64,000 nt of DNA from positions 1 to 64,000 of the forward strand of contig NZ_LR134510.1 in assembly GCF_900638385.1 (NCBI RefSeq), read 5' to 3'. The notes below the pieces were generated by a model. That model searched no databases and was not told the DNA's origin. It was given only the letters and a program-made list of their open reading frames with translations. The DNA comes from Actinobacillus delphinicola. GTDB lineage: Bacteria > Pseudomonadota > Gammaproteobacteria > Enterobacterales > Pasteurellaceae. Of this stretch, positions 39,613-48,635 are shown one piece after another. The first letter of the stretch is position 1. Each line of letters starts with the position of its first letter. The position numbers and the translations under genes were made by a program.

Positions 39613-40557
39613 TTAGTTTGCATTCGCTACAAATGATTCTAAATTATGATGAATTTTTTGTACTAAAGTTTCAACTGCACTCTCCGCCGCCCAAGCAATA
39701 TGAGGGGTTAAGACCAGGTTAGGTAATCGTTGTGCGACAACAAATAATGGGTTATCTGCACGAGGAGGTTCTTGTTTTAAAACATCTAATGCCGCACCAC
39801 CGATTTTGCCATTTTCTAATGCATGCAGTAGTGCATCTTCATCAATTAAACCACCACGTCCTGTATTAATTAAGATTGCAGTGGATTTCATTAATGCCAA
39901 CGTCTCAGCATTAATTAAATTTTCTGTTTCTGGCATAAGCGGGCAATGTAAACTTACTACATCAGCCATTTTCAGTACATCATTAAATGCAACGTATCCC
40001 GAACGCACACGCATAGCGTAACGATGTTCTGCAAAAATCACTTTCATCCCTAACGCTTCGGCTAAACGTGCTACTTCTTTTCCGATGCTACCCTTACCGA
40101 TAATACCTAACGTTAAGCCTCGAATATTTTGGATTGGGTAATCAAAATAGCAGAATTGTGGGCTTTCTGCCCATTTACCTTCACGCTGATCAGCATACCA
40201 GTTCATTAAATGTCGTTTTAACAAGAAAATCATGCCAATAACATGTTCTGCAACGCTTTCTCTGGAATAATCTGTGACATTTTTCACTTCAATTCCTAAA
40301 TCTTTTGCCGCATTTAAATCCACATTATTCATCCCAGTGGCGGTAATAGCGATAAATTTTAACTTAGGTAATTGCAGTAAGATTTCACGATCTAAAGGAA
40401 CTTTGCTAGTGATGATAATATCCGCATCTTTTGCTCGTTCAATAATTTGCTTATGATCTGTTTTATCATACTCTACCCAATTATGTAAAAAAGTTGGTCT
40501 TGGTATATTTACATTCGCAGGTAATGAAGTGCGATCTAGAAAAACAATATTTAACAT
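39613..40557 (-). CDS. D-2-hydroxyacid dehydrogenase (HprA/Ddh-like)
   Basis: 314-aa NAD(P)-dependent dehydrogenase. The Rossmann motif is LGIIGKGSIGKEVARLAEAL, followed by the second signature INTGRGGLIDEDALLHAL and the catalytic His in LTPHIAWAAESAVE. It is closest in appearance to glycerate/hydroxypyruvate reductases. Its place beside lolC matches Haemophilus. The exact substrate cannot be assigned from sequence. Confidence 0.87.
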   Translation of the reverse strand: MLNIVFLDRTSLPANVNIPRPTFLHNWVEYDKTDHKQIIERAKDADIIITSKVPLDREILLQLPKLKFIAITATGMNNVDLNAAKDLGIEVKNVTDYSRESVAEHVIGMIFLLKRHLMNWYADQREGKWAESPQFCYFDYPIQNIRGLTLGIIGKGSIGKEVARLAEALGMKVIFAEHRYAMRVRSGYVAFNDVLKMADVVSLHCPLMPETENLINAETLALMKSTAILINTGRGGLIDEDALLHALENGKIGGAALDVLKQEPPRADNPLFVVAQRLPNLVLTPHIAWAAESAVETLVQKIHHNLESFVANAN

Positions 40558-40635
40558 TATATTTGCTCCTATATGTATATGCGTATCTTCCTGATAGTCT
40601 GTTCAGTGTAGCACGCCATATTCCTTTTCTTTTTG

Positions 40636-40680
40636 TTACGCCTCAATTTTCAATAAATTTTTTCGATTATTGGGGCGTAA
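40636..40680. repeat. Dispersed GGGGCG element, palindromic copy (imperfect)
   Basis: Arms TTACGCCTCAATTTTC and GATTATTGGGGCGTAA (three mispairs) around AATAAATTTTTTC. It lies six bases after the rsmI stop, and is the only hairpin there, so it is the likely rsmI terminator. Confidence 0.82.
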
Positions 40681-40686
40681 TTTAAA

Positions 40687-41532
40687 TTATGAAAGATTTT
40701 CAAGTCCCCATTGATAAAGCTGATTTTTCTTAACATCATACAATTCTGCTGTAATGGCTGCAGCTTTTTTTAGCGGAAGTTCTTTTACTAAAAGTGCTAG
40801 GGCTTTTTGTGCATTTGCAGGAATTTCGTCATTTTCCACTTCCGTCTTGCCTTCCACAATCACCACCATTTCACCTTTAGTGCGATTCGCATCTTCTTCA
40901 AGCCATGGAATTAGATTATCAAACGTATCGCCCACAATCGTTTCCCAAGTTTTAGTTAATTCTCGTGCTAAAACAACGTAACGTTCTCCGCCGAAAACTG
41001 TTCTCATATCTGCCAAAGTTTGTAAGATACGATGCGTAGATTCGTAAAAAATCATCGTACGTGTTTCATCCGCCACGGTATTTAAGCGATCTAAACGTCC
41101 TTTACTTTTAGCGGGTAAAAATCCTTCAAAACAGAATCTATCTGAAGGAATACCTGCTGCCGAAAGTGCGGTAATGGCTGCACATGCCCCCGCTAAAGGT
41201 ACAACTTTAATTCCCGCTTGGCGACAAGCTCGAACGAGGTGAAACCCTGGATCACTAATTAACGGTGTCCCCGCATCTGATACCAATGCAATATTGCTAC
41301 CTTGTGACAATTTTTCAACCAATGCTGCTGCTTTTTGTTGTTCATTGTGATCATGCAAAGCAAAGAAAGGTTTTTTAATTCCGTAATGTGAAAGAAGTAA
41401 GCCTGAATGCCGTGTATCTTCCGCTGCAATTAAATCTACTTCTTCAAAAATTTGTAATGCACGTTGCGTAATATCTTGTAAATTCCCGATTGGAGTGGGA
41501 ACAATGTATAAAATTCCAGCTGTTTTTTGCAT
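40687..41532 (-). CDS. rsmI: 16S rRNA (cytidine1402-2'-O)-methyltransferase
   Basis: 281-aa SAM-dependent methyltransferase of the tetrapyrrole-methylase fold, modifying C1402 of 16S rRNA. Motifs: [40 protein letters not shown] and [10 protein letters not shown] chose the ATG at 41532 ([16 protein letters not shown]), with AAGGA six bases upstream. A longer in-frame start exists 13 codons earlier. It is divergent from lpoA, the conserved arrangement. An uptake core lies at 41164-41172. Confidence 0.94.
   Translation of the reverse strand: MQKTAGILYIVPTPIGNLQDITQRALQIFEEVDLIAAEDTRHSGLLLSHYGIKKPFFALHDHNEQQKAAALVEKLSQGSNIALVSDAGTPLISDPGFHLVRACRQAGIKVVPLAGACAAITALSAAGIPSDRFCFEGFLPAKSKGRLDRLNTVADETRTMIFYESTHRILQTLADMRTVFGGERYVVLARELTKTWETIVGDTFDNLIPWLEEDANRTKGEMVVIVEGKTEVENDEIPANAQKALALLVKELPLKKAAAITAELYDVKKNQLYQWGLENLS
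41164..41172 (+). other. DNA-uptake signal core (AAGTGCGGT)
   Basis: Exact Haemophilus-type 9-base core inside rsmI. Confidence 0.55.
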
Positions 41533-41613
41533 AATTCCTTCGCTTTTATTTGCTTTTAGTCTATTAGACAAGTAAGATCTTTACCTTAAATTCGTTAAGG
41601 AGAAAATGCCGTT

Positions 41614-43593
41614 ATGCTATCACATCGTAAATCCTTTAAACATCTTTTAGCGCCGATTTCTTTGAGTCTTTTTTTGGCAGGTTGTGGTAATCTCAACTAC
41701 CTATTCGACAATTCTGGCGATTTATTATCTCAAGAAGCGACCGCTAATTCAGATTATTATTTACGTCATAGTATGCAAACGCAAGACGTTACTATACGCA
41801 ATGATTATAAATTATTGGCAGCTCGTGCTATGTTACATGAAAACAAATTTGCACAAGCGCAAGGTTTATTAACTGGTTTACAAGGTCTAGATTCAGAGCA
41901 ATCTTTAGATAGAACATTAATTCAAGCACGTTTAGCAATATTATTAAATAATACGGCTAAAGCTCAACAATTGTTGCAACAAGTGGATTTTTCCAGCTTA
42001 ACCAATAATCAAAAAGTACGCTTCTTGCGAATCACGGCAAAAATTCAGCAAGCCCAAAATAACTCCCTTGCTGCAATTAATTCGTTGATTCAAGCAGATG
42101 CCTATCTTTCTAGCAATACTGCACATCAGCAAAATAATGATGCTATTTGGGCGGTTTTACGCAAAACTGATCCTTCTATTATCCAAAATGCAATGGGTAA
42201 TCCTGAAAATCCACCTGTATTACAAGGTTGGTTAGCACTTGCTGATCTTTATAATAAGAATATTCACTCGCCTGAAACACTTCGCCAAAATTTACAAATA
42301 TGGCGTACTAATTATGGGATGCAAGTGACAGATGATCTCCTACCATCTGAATTAAAAGGTATTCTTAACTATCAACATGTCAATATTAATAATGTTGCTT
42401 TACTCTTACCACTAAGTGGAAATGTTCAATTAATTGGGCAAACTGTAGAAAAGGGTTTTGATGCTGCAAATAAAGGGTCAGGCGTACCTGTAACCGTTTT
42501 TGATACCATGAAAATGAGTATGTCCGATATTATGGATCAAGTTAAAGCACAAGGTATTACGACTGTTGTTGGTCCATTATTAAAACAAAATGTTGATCAA
42601 TTAATTAGCCATCCAAGTTGGACTTCTGGATTACAAGTACTTACGCTAAATTCAACGCAAGATGATCCAGCATTGTCACAAGTCTGTTATTTTGGATTAG
42701 CACCTGAAGATGAAGCTCGTGCAGCGGCTGATAGAATGTGGCAACAAAATGTTCGCTTACCATTGATACTTGTCCCTCAAAATAATTTAGGTCAACGTAT
42801 CGCAACAGCCTTCAATACACGTTGGCAAGCCCTAGGCGGTGGTGATACAGAAGTATCTTACTATAATGATGCAGATGACTTGCGCCCAATTTTTGTTAAA
42901 GCATTAGGAATTATTGATGTTTCAAAAGATACGAAAGATGCAGCAACTGCCCCACGTTCACGCCAAGAAATTGATCCAAGTTTCAAACCAGTCGATGGTG
43001 TCTTTGCATTAGGAAATAATACGCAACTTGGTAATATCAAAAATGCGCTTGATAACACTAACGTAGCTATTCCATTATTTACGACATCTCGCATTAACTC
43101 ACCAAATAATTTGGGTACGTATCGTTTATCAATGAATGGTACACAATTTACGGATTTACCATTATTTAGCCAAGGTAATTCTGCTCAATTCCAACAAATT
43201 CTCCAGGCAAATAAAGGCGATTATTCCCTTATGCGTCTTTATGCAATGGGTGAAGATGCTTGGACAATCATTAATAATATGAATGCTCTACGCACTATTA
43301 CAGGCTTCCACGTTCAAGGTTTAACAGGTAATCTCTCTGCAAATTATGGTTGCCACATAAACCGTGATATGACATGGTATTCTTATAAGAATGGCGCCTT
43401 AGTTGTCGCAGATAATAATCCTGTTGCACAACCAAGTTCATCTGTTATTTCTACATCTACAACTAATAGCGATACAAATTCTACAGATCCTAATGCGACT
43501 CTAACGAATAATATTGCTACTGTAACAGATGCAATAAATGATGCTAAAAATCAGCCAACTTCTGCGGATCAAAATATGCTTCAGGCATATTAA
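41614..43593 (+). CDS. lpoA: LpoA, outer-membrane lipoprotein activator of PBP1A
   Basis: 659-aa lipoprotein with lipobox LAGC (Cys24). The N-terminal half is a helical TPR-like domain, and the C-terminal half (from about residue 255, NNVALLLPLSGNVQLIGQTV) has a periplasmic-binding-protein fold. LpoA reaches through the peptidoglycan to stimulate the transpeptidase of PBP1A. An unusual Ser/Thr/Asn/Asp-rich low-complexity tail of about 50 residues (from about 610) ends the protein. AAGGAG precedes the ATG, and an out-of-frame ATG lies between. It is the first gene of lpoA-yraN-diaA-dolP. Confidence 0.93.
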   Translation: MLSHRKSFKHLLAPISLSLFLAGCGNLNYLFDNSGDLLSQEATANSDYYLRHSMQTQDVTIRNDYKLLAARAMLHENKFAQAQGLLTGLQGLDSEQSLDRTLIQARLAILLNNTAKAQQLLQQVDFSSLTNNQKVRFLRITAKIQQAQNNSLAAINSLIQADAYLSSNTAHQQNNDAIWAVLRKTDPSIIQNAMGNPENPPVLQGWLALADLYNKNIHSPETLRQNLQIWRTNYGMQVTDDLLPSELKGILNYQHVNINNVALLLPLSGNVQLIGQTVEKGFDAANKGSGVPVTVFDTMKMSMSDIMDQVKAQGITTVVGPLLKQNVDQLISHPSWTSGLQVLTLNSTQDDPALSQVCYFGLAPEDEARAAADRMWQQNVRLPLILVPQNNLGQRIATAFNTRWQALGGGDTEVSYYNDADDLRPIFVKALGIIDVSKDTKDAATAPRSRQEIDPSFKPVDGVFALGNNTQLGNIKNALDNTNVAIPLFTTSRINSPNNLGTYRLSMNGTQFTDLPLFSQGNSAQFQQILQANKGDYSLMRLYAMGEDAWTIINNMNALRTITGFHVQGLTGNLSANYGCHINRDMTWYSYKNGALVVADNNPVAQPSSSVISTSTTNSDTNSTDPNATLTNNIATVTDAINDAKNQPTSADQNMLQAY

Positions 43594-43597
43594 TCTG

Positions 43598-43625
43598 CAT
43601 AATTTTTAACGATTTTCAGGGCGTG
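43598..43625 (+). repeat. Dispersed GGGGCG element, diverged solo copy, before yraN
   Basis: CATAATTTTTAACG then ATTTTCAGGGCGTG. It starts four bases after the lpoA stop. Its AGGG is the only purine-rich stretch available as a ribosome site for the yraN GTG five bases further on. Confidence 0.65.
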
Positions 43626-43630
43626 CTAGT

Positions 43631-44008
43631 GTGCTTACTGCATTAAAAAAAAGGTTTCATCGTCAACAAGGGCTATTCTTTGAAAATGCCGCGCGGCAAT
43701 TCTTAGAACATCAGGGTCTGCGTTTTATTGACAAAAATGTTACATTTAAAGGCGGAGAACTCGACCTTATAATGTTGGATGGTGAAACCTTCGTTTTTGT
43801 CGAAGTTCGTCAACGTAGTAATGCAAACTTTGGTTCTGCGATTGAAAGTGTCGATAAACAAAAGCAGAGTTGTTGGTTACATGCGGCTGAGCTTTGGTTA
43901 GCTCAAAAACACCTCAGCCTTGAAGATGCGGATTGCCGTTTTGATCTCATTGCATTTGGAAAAGATATTCATGATATGGAATGGCTACCAAATTTTTTAG
44001 ATGATTAA
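43631..44008 (+). CDS. yraN: YraN (UPF0102) nuclease-fold protein
   Basis: 125-aa protein of the restriction-endonuclease-like fold. The PD-(D/E)xK-type core is visible as [21 protein letters not shown]. Molecular function is not established for the family. The start is GTG with its ribosome site inside a repeat element. Gene order lpoA-yraN-diaA-dolP is conserved from E. coli to Haemophilus. Confidence 0.88.
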   Translation: MLTALKKRFHRQQGLFFENAARQFLEHQGLRFIDKNVTFKGGELDLIMLDGETFVFVEVRQRSNANFGSAIESVDKQKQSCWLHAAELWLAQKHLSLEDADCRFDLIAFGKDIHDMEWLPNFLDD

Positions 44009-44045
44009 TCTTTTAAATGCCCGATCTCAATAAAACTATAGAAAT

Positions 44046-44633
44046 ATGTTAGAAAAAATTAACCATCTTTATGCAGAAAGTATTCAAAGTCAGATCTCGG
44101 CCTCAAAACTTCTTCCAGAAGTTATTGTGAATGCGGCCCAGACGATGGTAGATACTCTATTAAATGAAAAGAAGATCATTGTTTGTGGGCAAGGTCGTGC
44201 ATATGCAAATGCGCAATTTCTCGTGACAAACTTACTTCACAAATATGAAATTACTCGACCAAGTTTTCCTGCCGTACTTTTATCTCTAGATGGTGTTCTT
44301 GCCTCTGCAATTTATGCCGATAATTCTGAAGATAACCTTTATCTACGACAATTTGAAACGCTTGCTGAAAGTGGTGATCTTCTGGTTGTATTCGCACCTT
44401 GTGGGAATGAAAATCACCTATTTAATTTAATGCACTGTGCGAATAACCGAGAATTGCGTATTATTGTTTTAACTGGTAGTAATAATGATCACGTTAAAGG
44501 TTTTTTAACTGAACAAGATTTAGAAATATCAGTCCCTGTGCATAAAGAAAGTCGAATATTAGAGCAACATCTATTTATCACGAATAGCTTATGTGAATTA
44601 ATTGATTATTCATTGTTTGCACATAATATGTAA
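44046..44633 (+). CDS. diaA: DiaA, DnaA initiator-associating SIS protein
   Basis: 195-aa SIS-domain protein related to phosphoheptose isomerase (VCGQGRAYANAQFLVTNLLH; LVVFAPCGNENHL). In E. coli the DiaA tetramer binds DnaA and promotes initiation at oriC. Position between yraN and dolP supports DiaA over GmhA. Only a weak ribosome site is seen before the ATG, 37 nt after yraN. Confidence 0.88.
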   Translation: MLEKINHLYAESIQSQISASKLLPEVIVNAAQTMVDTLLNEKKIIVCGQGRAYANAQFLVTNLLHKYEITRPSFPAVLLSLDGVLASAIYADNSEDNLYLRQFETLAESGDLLVVFAPCGNENHLFNLMHCANNRELRIIVLTGSNNDHVKGFLTEQDLEISVPVHKESRILEQHLFITNSLCELIDYSLFAHNM

Positions 44634-44665
44634 TTCACTTACCACTACCTTTGATGGAGAACTTT

Positions 44666-45250
44666 ATGAAACGTAAACTCAACTCTTGCCTTCTTATCCT
44701 TGGCTCTGCCATGATGTTACAAGCTTGTGTACCTGCTGCAATTATTGGTGGCACCGCAGTCACAGGAAAAATCATCAATGACCCACGTTCGCTTAAAACA
44801 CAATTAAGCGATGATGTTCTGGAACATCGTGTTATGGTTGCGTTAAATAAAGATCCACAACTCAAAAAAGAAGCGCGTATTGATGCGATTTCGTATAATC
44901 ATGATATTTTACTTGTTGGACAAGTACCATCTGAAGAACTAAAAGTACAAGCAGGTAATATTACACGAGGTGTCCAATACGTTCGTGCAATATATAATGA
45001 ACTATTGGTTAACCAACCTATCTCTGCAAGCCAAGTATTAACAGATGTACGCATTACATCACAAATTAAATCAAAACTATTTGTTACCCCTAATATTAAT
45101 AGTATCAATGTTAAAGTCATTACTGAAAATGGTAATGTTTACTTGATGGGTAATGTACTGCCAGGACAAGCAAAAATTATCGTTAATATTGCCCGACAAG
45201 TTGAGGGCGTAAAACAAGTCTTTAATGCAATGCATTTGGTATCTAACTAA
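44666..45250 (+). CDS. dolP: DolP (YraP), BON-domain outer-membrane lipoprotein
   Basis: 194-aa lipoprotein with lipobox LQAC (Cys21) and two BON domains (about 45-115 and 120-190; for example LEHRVMVALNKDPQLKKEAR and ITSQIKSKLFVTPNINSINV). DolP supports outer-membrane integrity and BAM function. I chose the ATG at 44666, with GGAGA upstream. The longer frame begins with TTG. It is the last gene of its operon. Confidence 0.9.
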   Translation: MKRKLNSCLLILGSAMMLQACVPAAIIGGTAVTGKIINDPRSLKTQLSDDVLEHRVMVALNKDPQLKKEARIDAISYNHDILLVGQVPSEELKVQAGNITRGVQYVRAIYNELLVNQPISASQVLTDVRITSQIKSKLFVTPNINSINVKVITENGNVYLMGNVLPGQAKIIVNIARQVEGVKQVFNAMHLVSN

Positions 45251-45278
45251 ATATAAATTTTATGAGATATGGATAAAA

Positions 45279-45306
45279 AAAAATGCCAATGTAAATTGGC
45301 ATTTTT
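45279..45306. terminator. Bidirectional terminator dolP/wzz
   Basis: 12-bp stem AAAAATGCCAAT/ATTGGCATTTTT with a 4-nt loop, T runs both ways, between convergent genes. Confidence 0.9.
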
Positions 45307-45319
45307 TATTTCACTTTTA

Positions 45320-46417
45320 TTATTTTGATAAATCTTCTTTACGGCGATAAGTTGTAATTGCGTTCATAAATAGCGCAAGTAGTACCCCAATAACGCCACC
45401 AGCAACGGTCCCCGCCACCACGATAATTGCACGTTTAGGTTTAGTACGATTTACTGGATAACTTGGTGCATCTTGATATGTATAGGTTTGGAATTTTACA
45501 GGTTTATCATGCTCTGTTAATTCAGTTAATGCATCTAGTTGTGCTTTAATTTGATAATAACGAGTAGGATAAATATATGGCGAAGCTTTTAAACTTTCTA
45601 ACTGTGCAGTTAAATTTCTTTCACCTAACATAAAAAGTAAATTATCATTAATAGATGGTTTAGATCTTCCGTTAGCATCTTCAATAGGTTGGTAATCTTT
45701 AATGCCCGCTTTTTTCGCAATTTGTAAAGCTTGTTCCAAGACTTGAATTTTATTTTCTTTTGTTGCTTTAACATTTTCTTGAATACGATTGAGCTCTAAC
45801 TCTAAACCAGCATGCAAATCATTCACACGTGCGACTTGGTTTTCAAAAATATTCTGTTTTGCATAATTATCCGCATTTTCAATCAGCCCTTTAAGTAAGG
45901 TTTGAGCTAATTCAGGTGTTGGTCCACTAAAAGAAACTGTAATACCATTAAATGCCACAGGTGCATCTTTAGCATCAAATTTATTAATTTTGATATCTTT
46001 AAACAAAGTATTTAAGATTCGATGCGAGCTTTCCCCGCTCTGAAGTGCTTTTTTATAGAAATCAGTTTGTTTTAAATAAAATGCTTGATATTCTCTAGAC
46101 AATAAAACATTTTTAAACTTATCAAATAGCCAACTTTGATCAAATAGATAAGAAGGCATCTTAGTATATTGGTTACCAATTGAGGTATATTGTTGTATTT
46201 GTCCTAAATAATTAACAATATTTTTCATTTGTGGTTGCGTTATCGTTGCTGTTGATGTCCATACTTGAGGAGCAAATAACGCATAACCAATACTCCCAAT
46301 TGCAAAAATAATTGTAGTCCAAACAATCGTCCATTTACGTTTCCATAAAGAAAACATAAGTGCAACTAAATCAATTTCATCGTCTTGAGTAACGACATTA
46401 TTGCTCTGTTGGGTCAT
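45320..46417 (-). CDS. Wzz-family polysaccharide chain-length regulator
   Basis: 365-aa polysaccharide co-polymerase with two membrane spans: TM1 near residues 29-50 (TIVWTTIIFAIGSIGYALFA) and TM2 near the C-terminus after a proline-rich PSYPVNRTKPKR segment. Between lies a periplasmic coiled-coil domain. It controls the length of O-antigen, enterobacterial common antigen or capsule chains. The ATG at 46417 has AAGG eight bases upstream, and a GTG two codons earlier is less likely. No glycan synthesis gene is nearby, so the target polysaccharide is unknown. Confidence 0.85.
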   Translation of the reverse strand: MTQQSNNVVTQDDEIDLVALMFSLWKRKWTIVWTTIIFAIGSIGYALFAPQVWTSTATITQPQMKNIVNYLGQIQQYTSIGNQYTKMPSYLFDQSWLFDKFKNVLLSREYQAFYLKQTDFYKKALQSGESSHRILNTLFKDIKINKFDAKDAPVAFNGITVSFSGPTPELAQTLLKGLIENADNYAKQNIFENQVARVNDLHAGLELELNRIQENVKATKENKIQVLEQALQIAKKAGIKDYQPIEDANGRSKPSINDNLLFMLGERNLTAQLESLKASPYIYPTRYYQIKAQLDALTELTEHDKPVKFQTYTYQDAPSYPVNRTKPKRAIIVVAGTVAGGVIGVLLALFMNAITTYRRKEDLSK

Positions 46418-46508
46418 TATCACACCTTCTTAATAAAAAAATAAAAATAAAAAAATCTCAAAGAGCAAAATTCTACCACTTTTTGTACTAGAACTTCACT
46501 CTTTTTTA

Positions 46509-48545
46509 TTAATATTTACGAGAATATTCGCTTTTAGTAAATTTTTGTAAACGGTAATTTTGTAAAATTTGATGATAATAGTCATAGATTAAAACATTCT
46601 CTACATAATTCCGTGTTTCACGATATGGAATAGTGGCAACAAACTCAGCCATGGTCAATTTTCCATTACTTTTAGCCAACCATTTATCTACACGATGCGG
46701 CCCTGCATTGTATGCGGCTGAAATTAAGATACGATTATTGCCATACTTACTATACAAATCCTCTAAATGTTGCACGCCCAACATAATATTTGTTTTTGGA
46801 TCAAATAATTGTTGCGGATAACTGTAATTCAATTTTTGCTTTTGTGCCGTCATCTTCGCGGTACTTGGAATCAATTGCATTAATCCGTATGCATTGGCAT
46901 GTGATTTAACTTGTGGTCGCCATGCACTTTCTTGACGTGCAATCGCCATCGCAAACGTGCGACGGATATTTTTATCTTTTAAATAAAGATTAAACCAAGG
47001 AATATAAGCTTCAGGTAAACGAAGTGGTAAGTAGCCCCACGCTTTGGCAAGAATTGTTGCTTCAACTTGTAAATCGTACCATTTTTCTTTTTCTGCATAA
47101 CGTGCCATAGCGAGTTTTTCTTTTGCAGGCATATTTGAAAGTAATCTCGCCCACGCCAACGCTGCAAAATGATTTTCCTGCATTAGATGTAATTCACGAA
47201 TGACACCTAATTCTTTTTCTTGCTGATGGTTTAAATGTAAACGCTCTCCTTTAAAATGTTCCATTGGTGGACGATAAGTAATATCAAGCATTTGCGCCGC
47301 AAGCATTGGATAGAATCCACGTTTTTTTGTTAATTGGTACCAAATTTTATGTGCCTCATGGCGCTGATTTTTATATTTTAATAAGCCAAAAGCACGCCAA
47401 AATTCCCATTCAGATTTATGCTGAACTGCTGGCGATAAATGTGCTATCCATGGCAAAGGATTATTGTTATTACGTAAAGCAACACGAATGCGACGTTCAA
47501 ACAATGCATCATTTTTTAATTTTAATAACGTTTTATCTCGCCATGCCATAATCTCAGGAGCAGTGCTATCAAAGAAATGTTTAACAAGTAATTTCTCCCA
47601 CGATTTTTGCTCAGCATCCGTTAATTTAAAACCTTTCGCCCAATGTTGAAATGTATTAAAGGTGACATTTTGCGGGAGTTGTGTCGTTGATAATGAGCGT
47701 ACTAATCTTGGAAACATCACCAAAATTAAATGTTTATTTTGATCAGGATTTTTCATCAATTGGGTAGCACTTAATACACTTTTAGTGTTTAACAAAATCA
47801 TTGGATTTTGTACAAGTTGCAAATATTGGTTCAGTACTTTCTTTGTTTGCGGCGATTTAGCTTGTTTTAATAAATGACGCAATAACCCTTGATTATAAGA
47901 CTGAAATGCACGTTTTCCCCGTTCTAACAGAAGTTGATCGGATAAGTGTCCATTTTGAGTCCATGCTGATAAAAGAGGATCACAACTTACTGGTAAACTA
48001 TGCCCTGTAAGCCACAATTTATTTAACGACTCAATCATTCCAGCTGTTAATGTATGCTCCATTTGTTGCTGAGCCTGCAATACTAAACATTGAGAATAGA
48101 TATTTTTAGGTAAATTTCCGCGATTGGCATAAATTGCTGTCCAGTTTTTATATTTAACTTGTTGATTTAGCCAACGTTGTTCAATCGGCTTAATAGACAA
48201 GTAAGATGGCAGTCTTTTCTTTAAAGCAGATATTTCTTGCAATGTTAAATTTGGTTTCTGTAATAACCATCTATATTCAGCAAAAGGATATAGCTCATAC
48301 CCTTTTATGCTATTTAATAATTGCTGAATTTTTGCTGTGACATCTTTTTTCTGAGGCGTTGTCAGCAATTTTTCTAATTCGTGATAGTGTTGTCGATAAA
48401 GTGCTAATTGAGAATGACTAACAATGTGAGTTGATGAATGATGAGGAACTTCATTAGCAAAAGCGGGAATAAAAAAGAACAACGAACTTAAACAAGGAGC
48501 AAGCATTTTAACAGATAACGTGAAATGATTTTTTACTACACTCAT
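46509..48545 (-). CDS. slt: Soluble lytic murein transglycosylase
   Basis: 678-aa periplasmic enzyme (signal peptide to about FFFIPAFA) that cleaves peptidoglycan to 1,6-anhydro muropeptides. A long superhelical U/L domain (about 30-500) precedes the lysozyme-like SLT domain with catalytic Glu in AIARQESAWRP, then AYGLMQLIPSTA and AAYNAGPHRVDKWL. It fits Slt70 in length and architecture. It is monocistronic. trpR, its usual follower in Haemophilus, is absent. Confidence 0.93.
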   Translation of the reverse strand: MSVVKNHFTLSVKMLAPCLSSLFFFIPAFANEVPHHSSTHIVSHSQLALYRQHYHELEKLLTTPQKKDVTAKIQQLLNSIKGYELYPFAEYRWLLQKPNLTLQEISALKKRLPSYLSIKPIEQRWLNQQVKYKNWTAIYANRGNLPKNIYSQCLVLQAQQQMEHTLTAGMIESLNKLWLTGHSLPVSCDPLLSAWTQNGHLSDQLLLERGKRAFQSYNQGLLRHLLKQAKSPQTKKVLNQYLQLVQNPMILLNTKSVLSATQLMKNPDQNKHLILVMFPRLVRSLSTTQLPQNVTFNTFQHWAKGFKLTDAEQKSWEKLLVKHFFDSTAPEIMAWRDKTLLKLKNDALFERRIRVALRNNNNPLPWIAHLSPAVQHKSEWEFWRAFGLLKYKNQRHEAHKIWYQLTKKRGFYPMLAAQMLDITYRPPMEHFKGERLHLNHQQEKELGVIRELHLMQENHFAALAWARLLSNMPAKEKLAMARYAEKEKWYDLQVEATILAKAWGYLPLRLPEAYIPWFNLYLKDKNIRRTFAMAIARQESAWRPQVKSHANAYGLMQLIPSTAKMTAQKQKLNYSYPQQLFDPKTNIMLGVQHLEDLYSKYGNNRILISAAYNAGPHRVDKWLAKSNGKLTMAEFVATIPYRETRNYVENVLIYDYYHQILQNYRLQKFTKSEYSRKY

Positions 48546-48584
48546 TTTTAAGTATTCCTCCTAATAGCATGATGGTTATCTACA

Positions 48585-48613
48585 ATTCGCTTAGCCAATA
48601 TGGCTAAGCGAAT
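48585..48613 (-). terminator. Hairpin after secF
   Basis: 12-bp stem ATTCGCTTAGCC/GGCTAAGCGAAT with a 5-nt loop. The stem is strong but the minus-strand T tract is poor, so it may be a 3' stabiliser or rho-assisted terminator. Confidence 0.65.
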
Positions 48614-48635
48614 GATTATTTGTACTATTTTTTGA

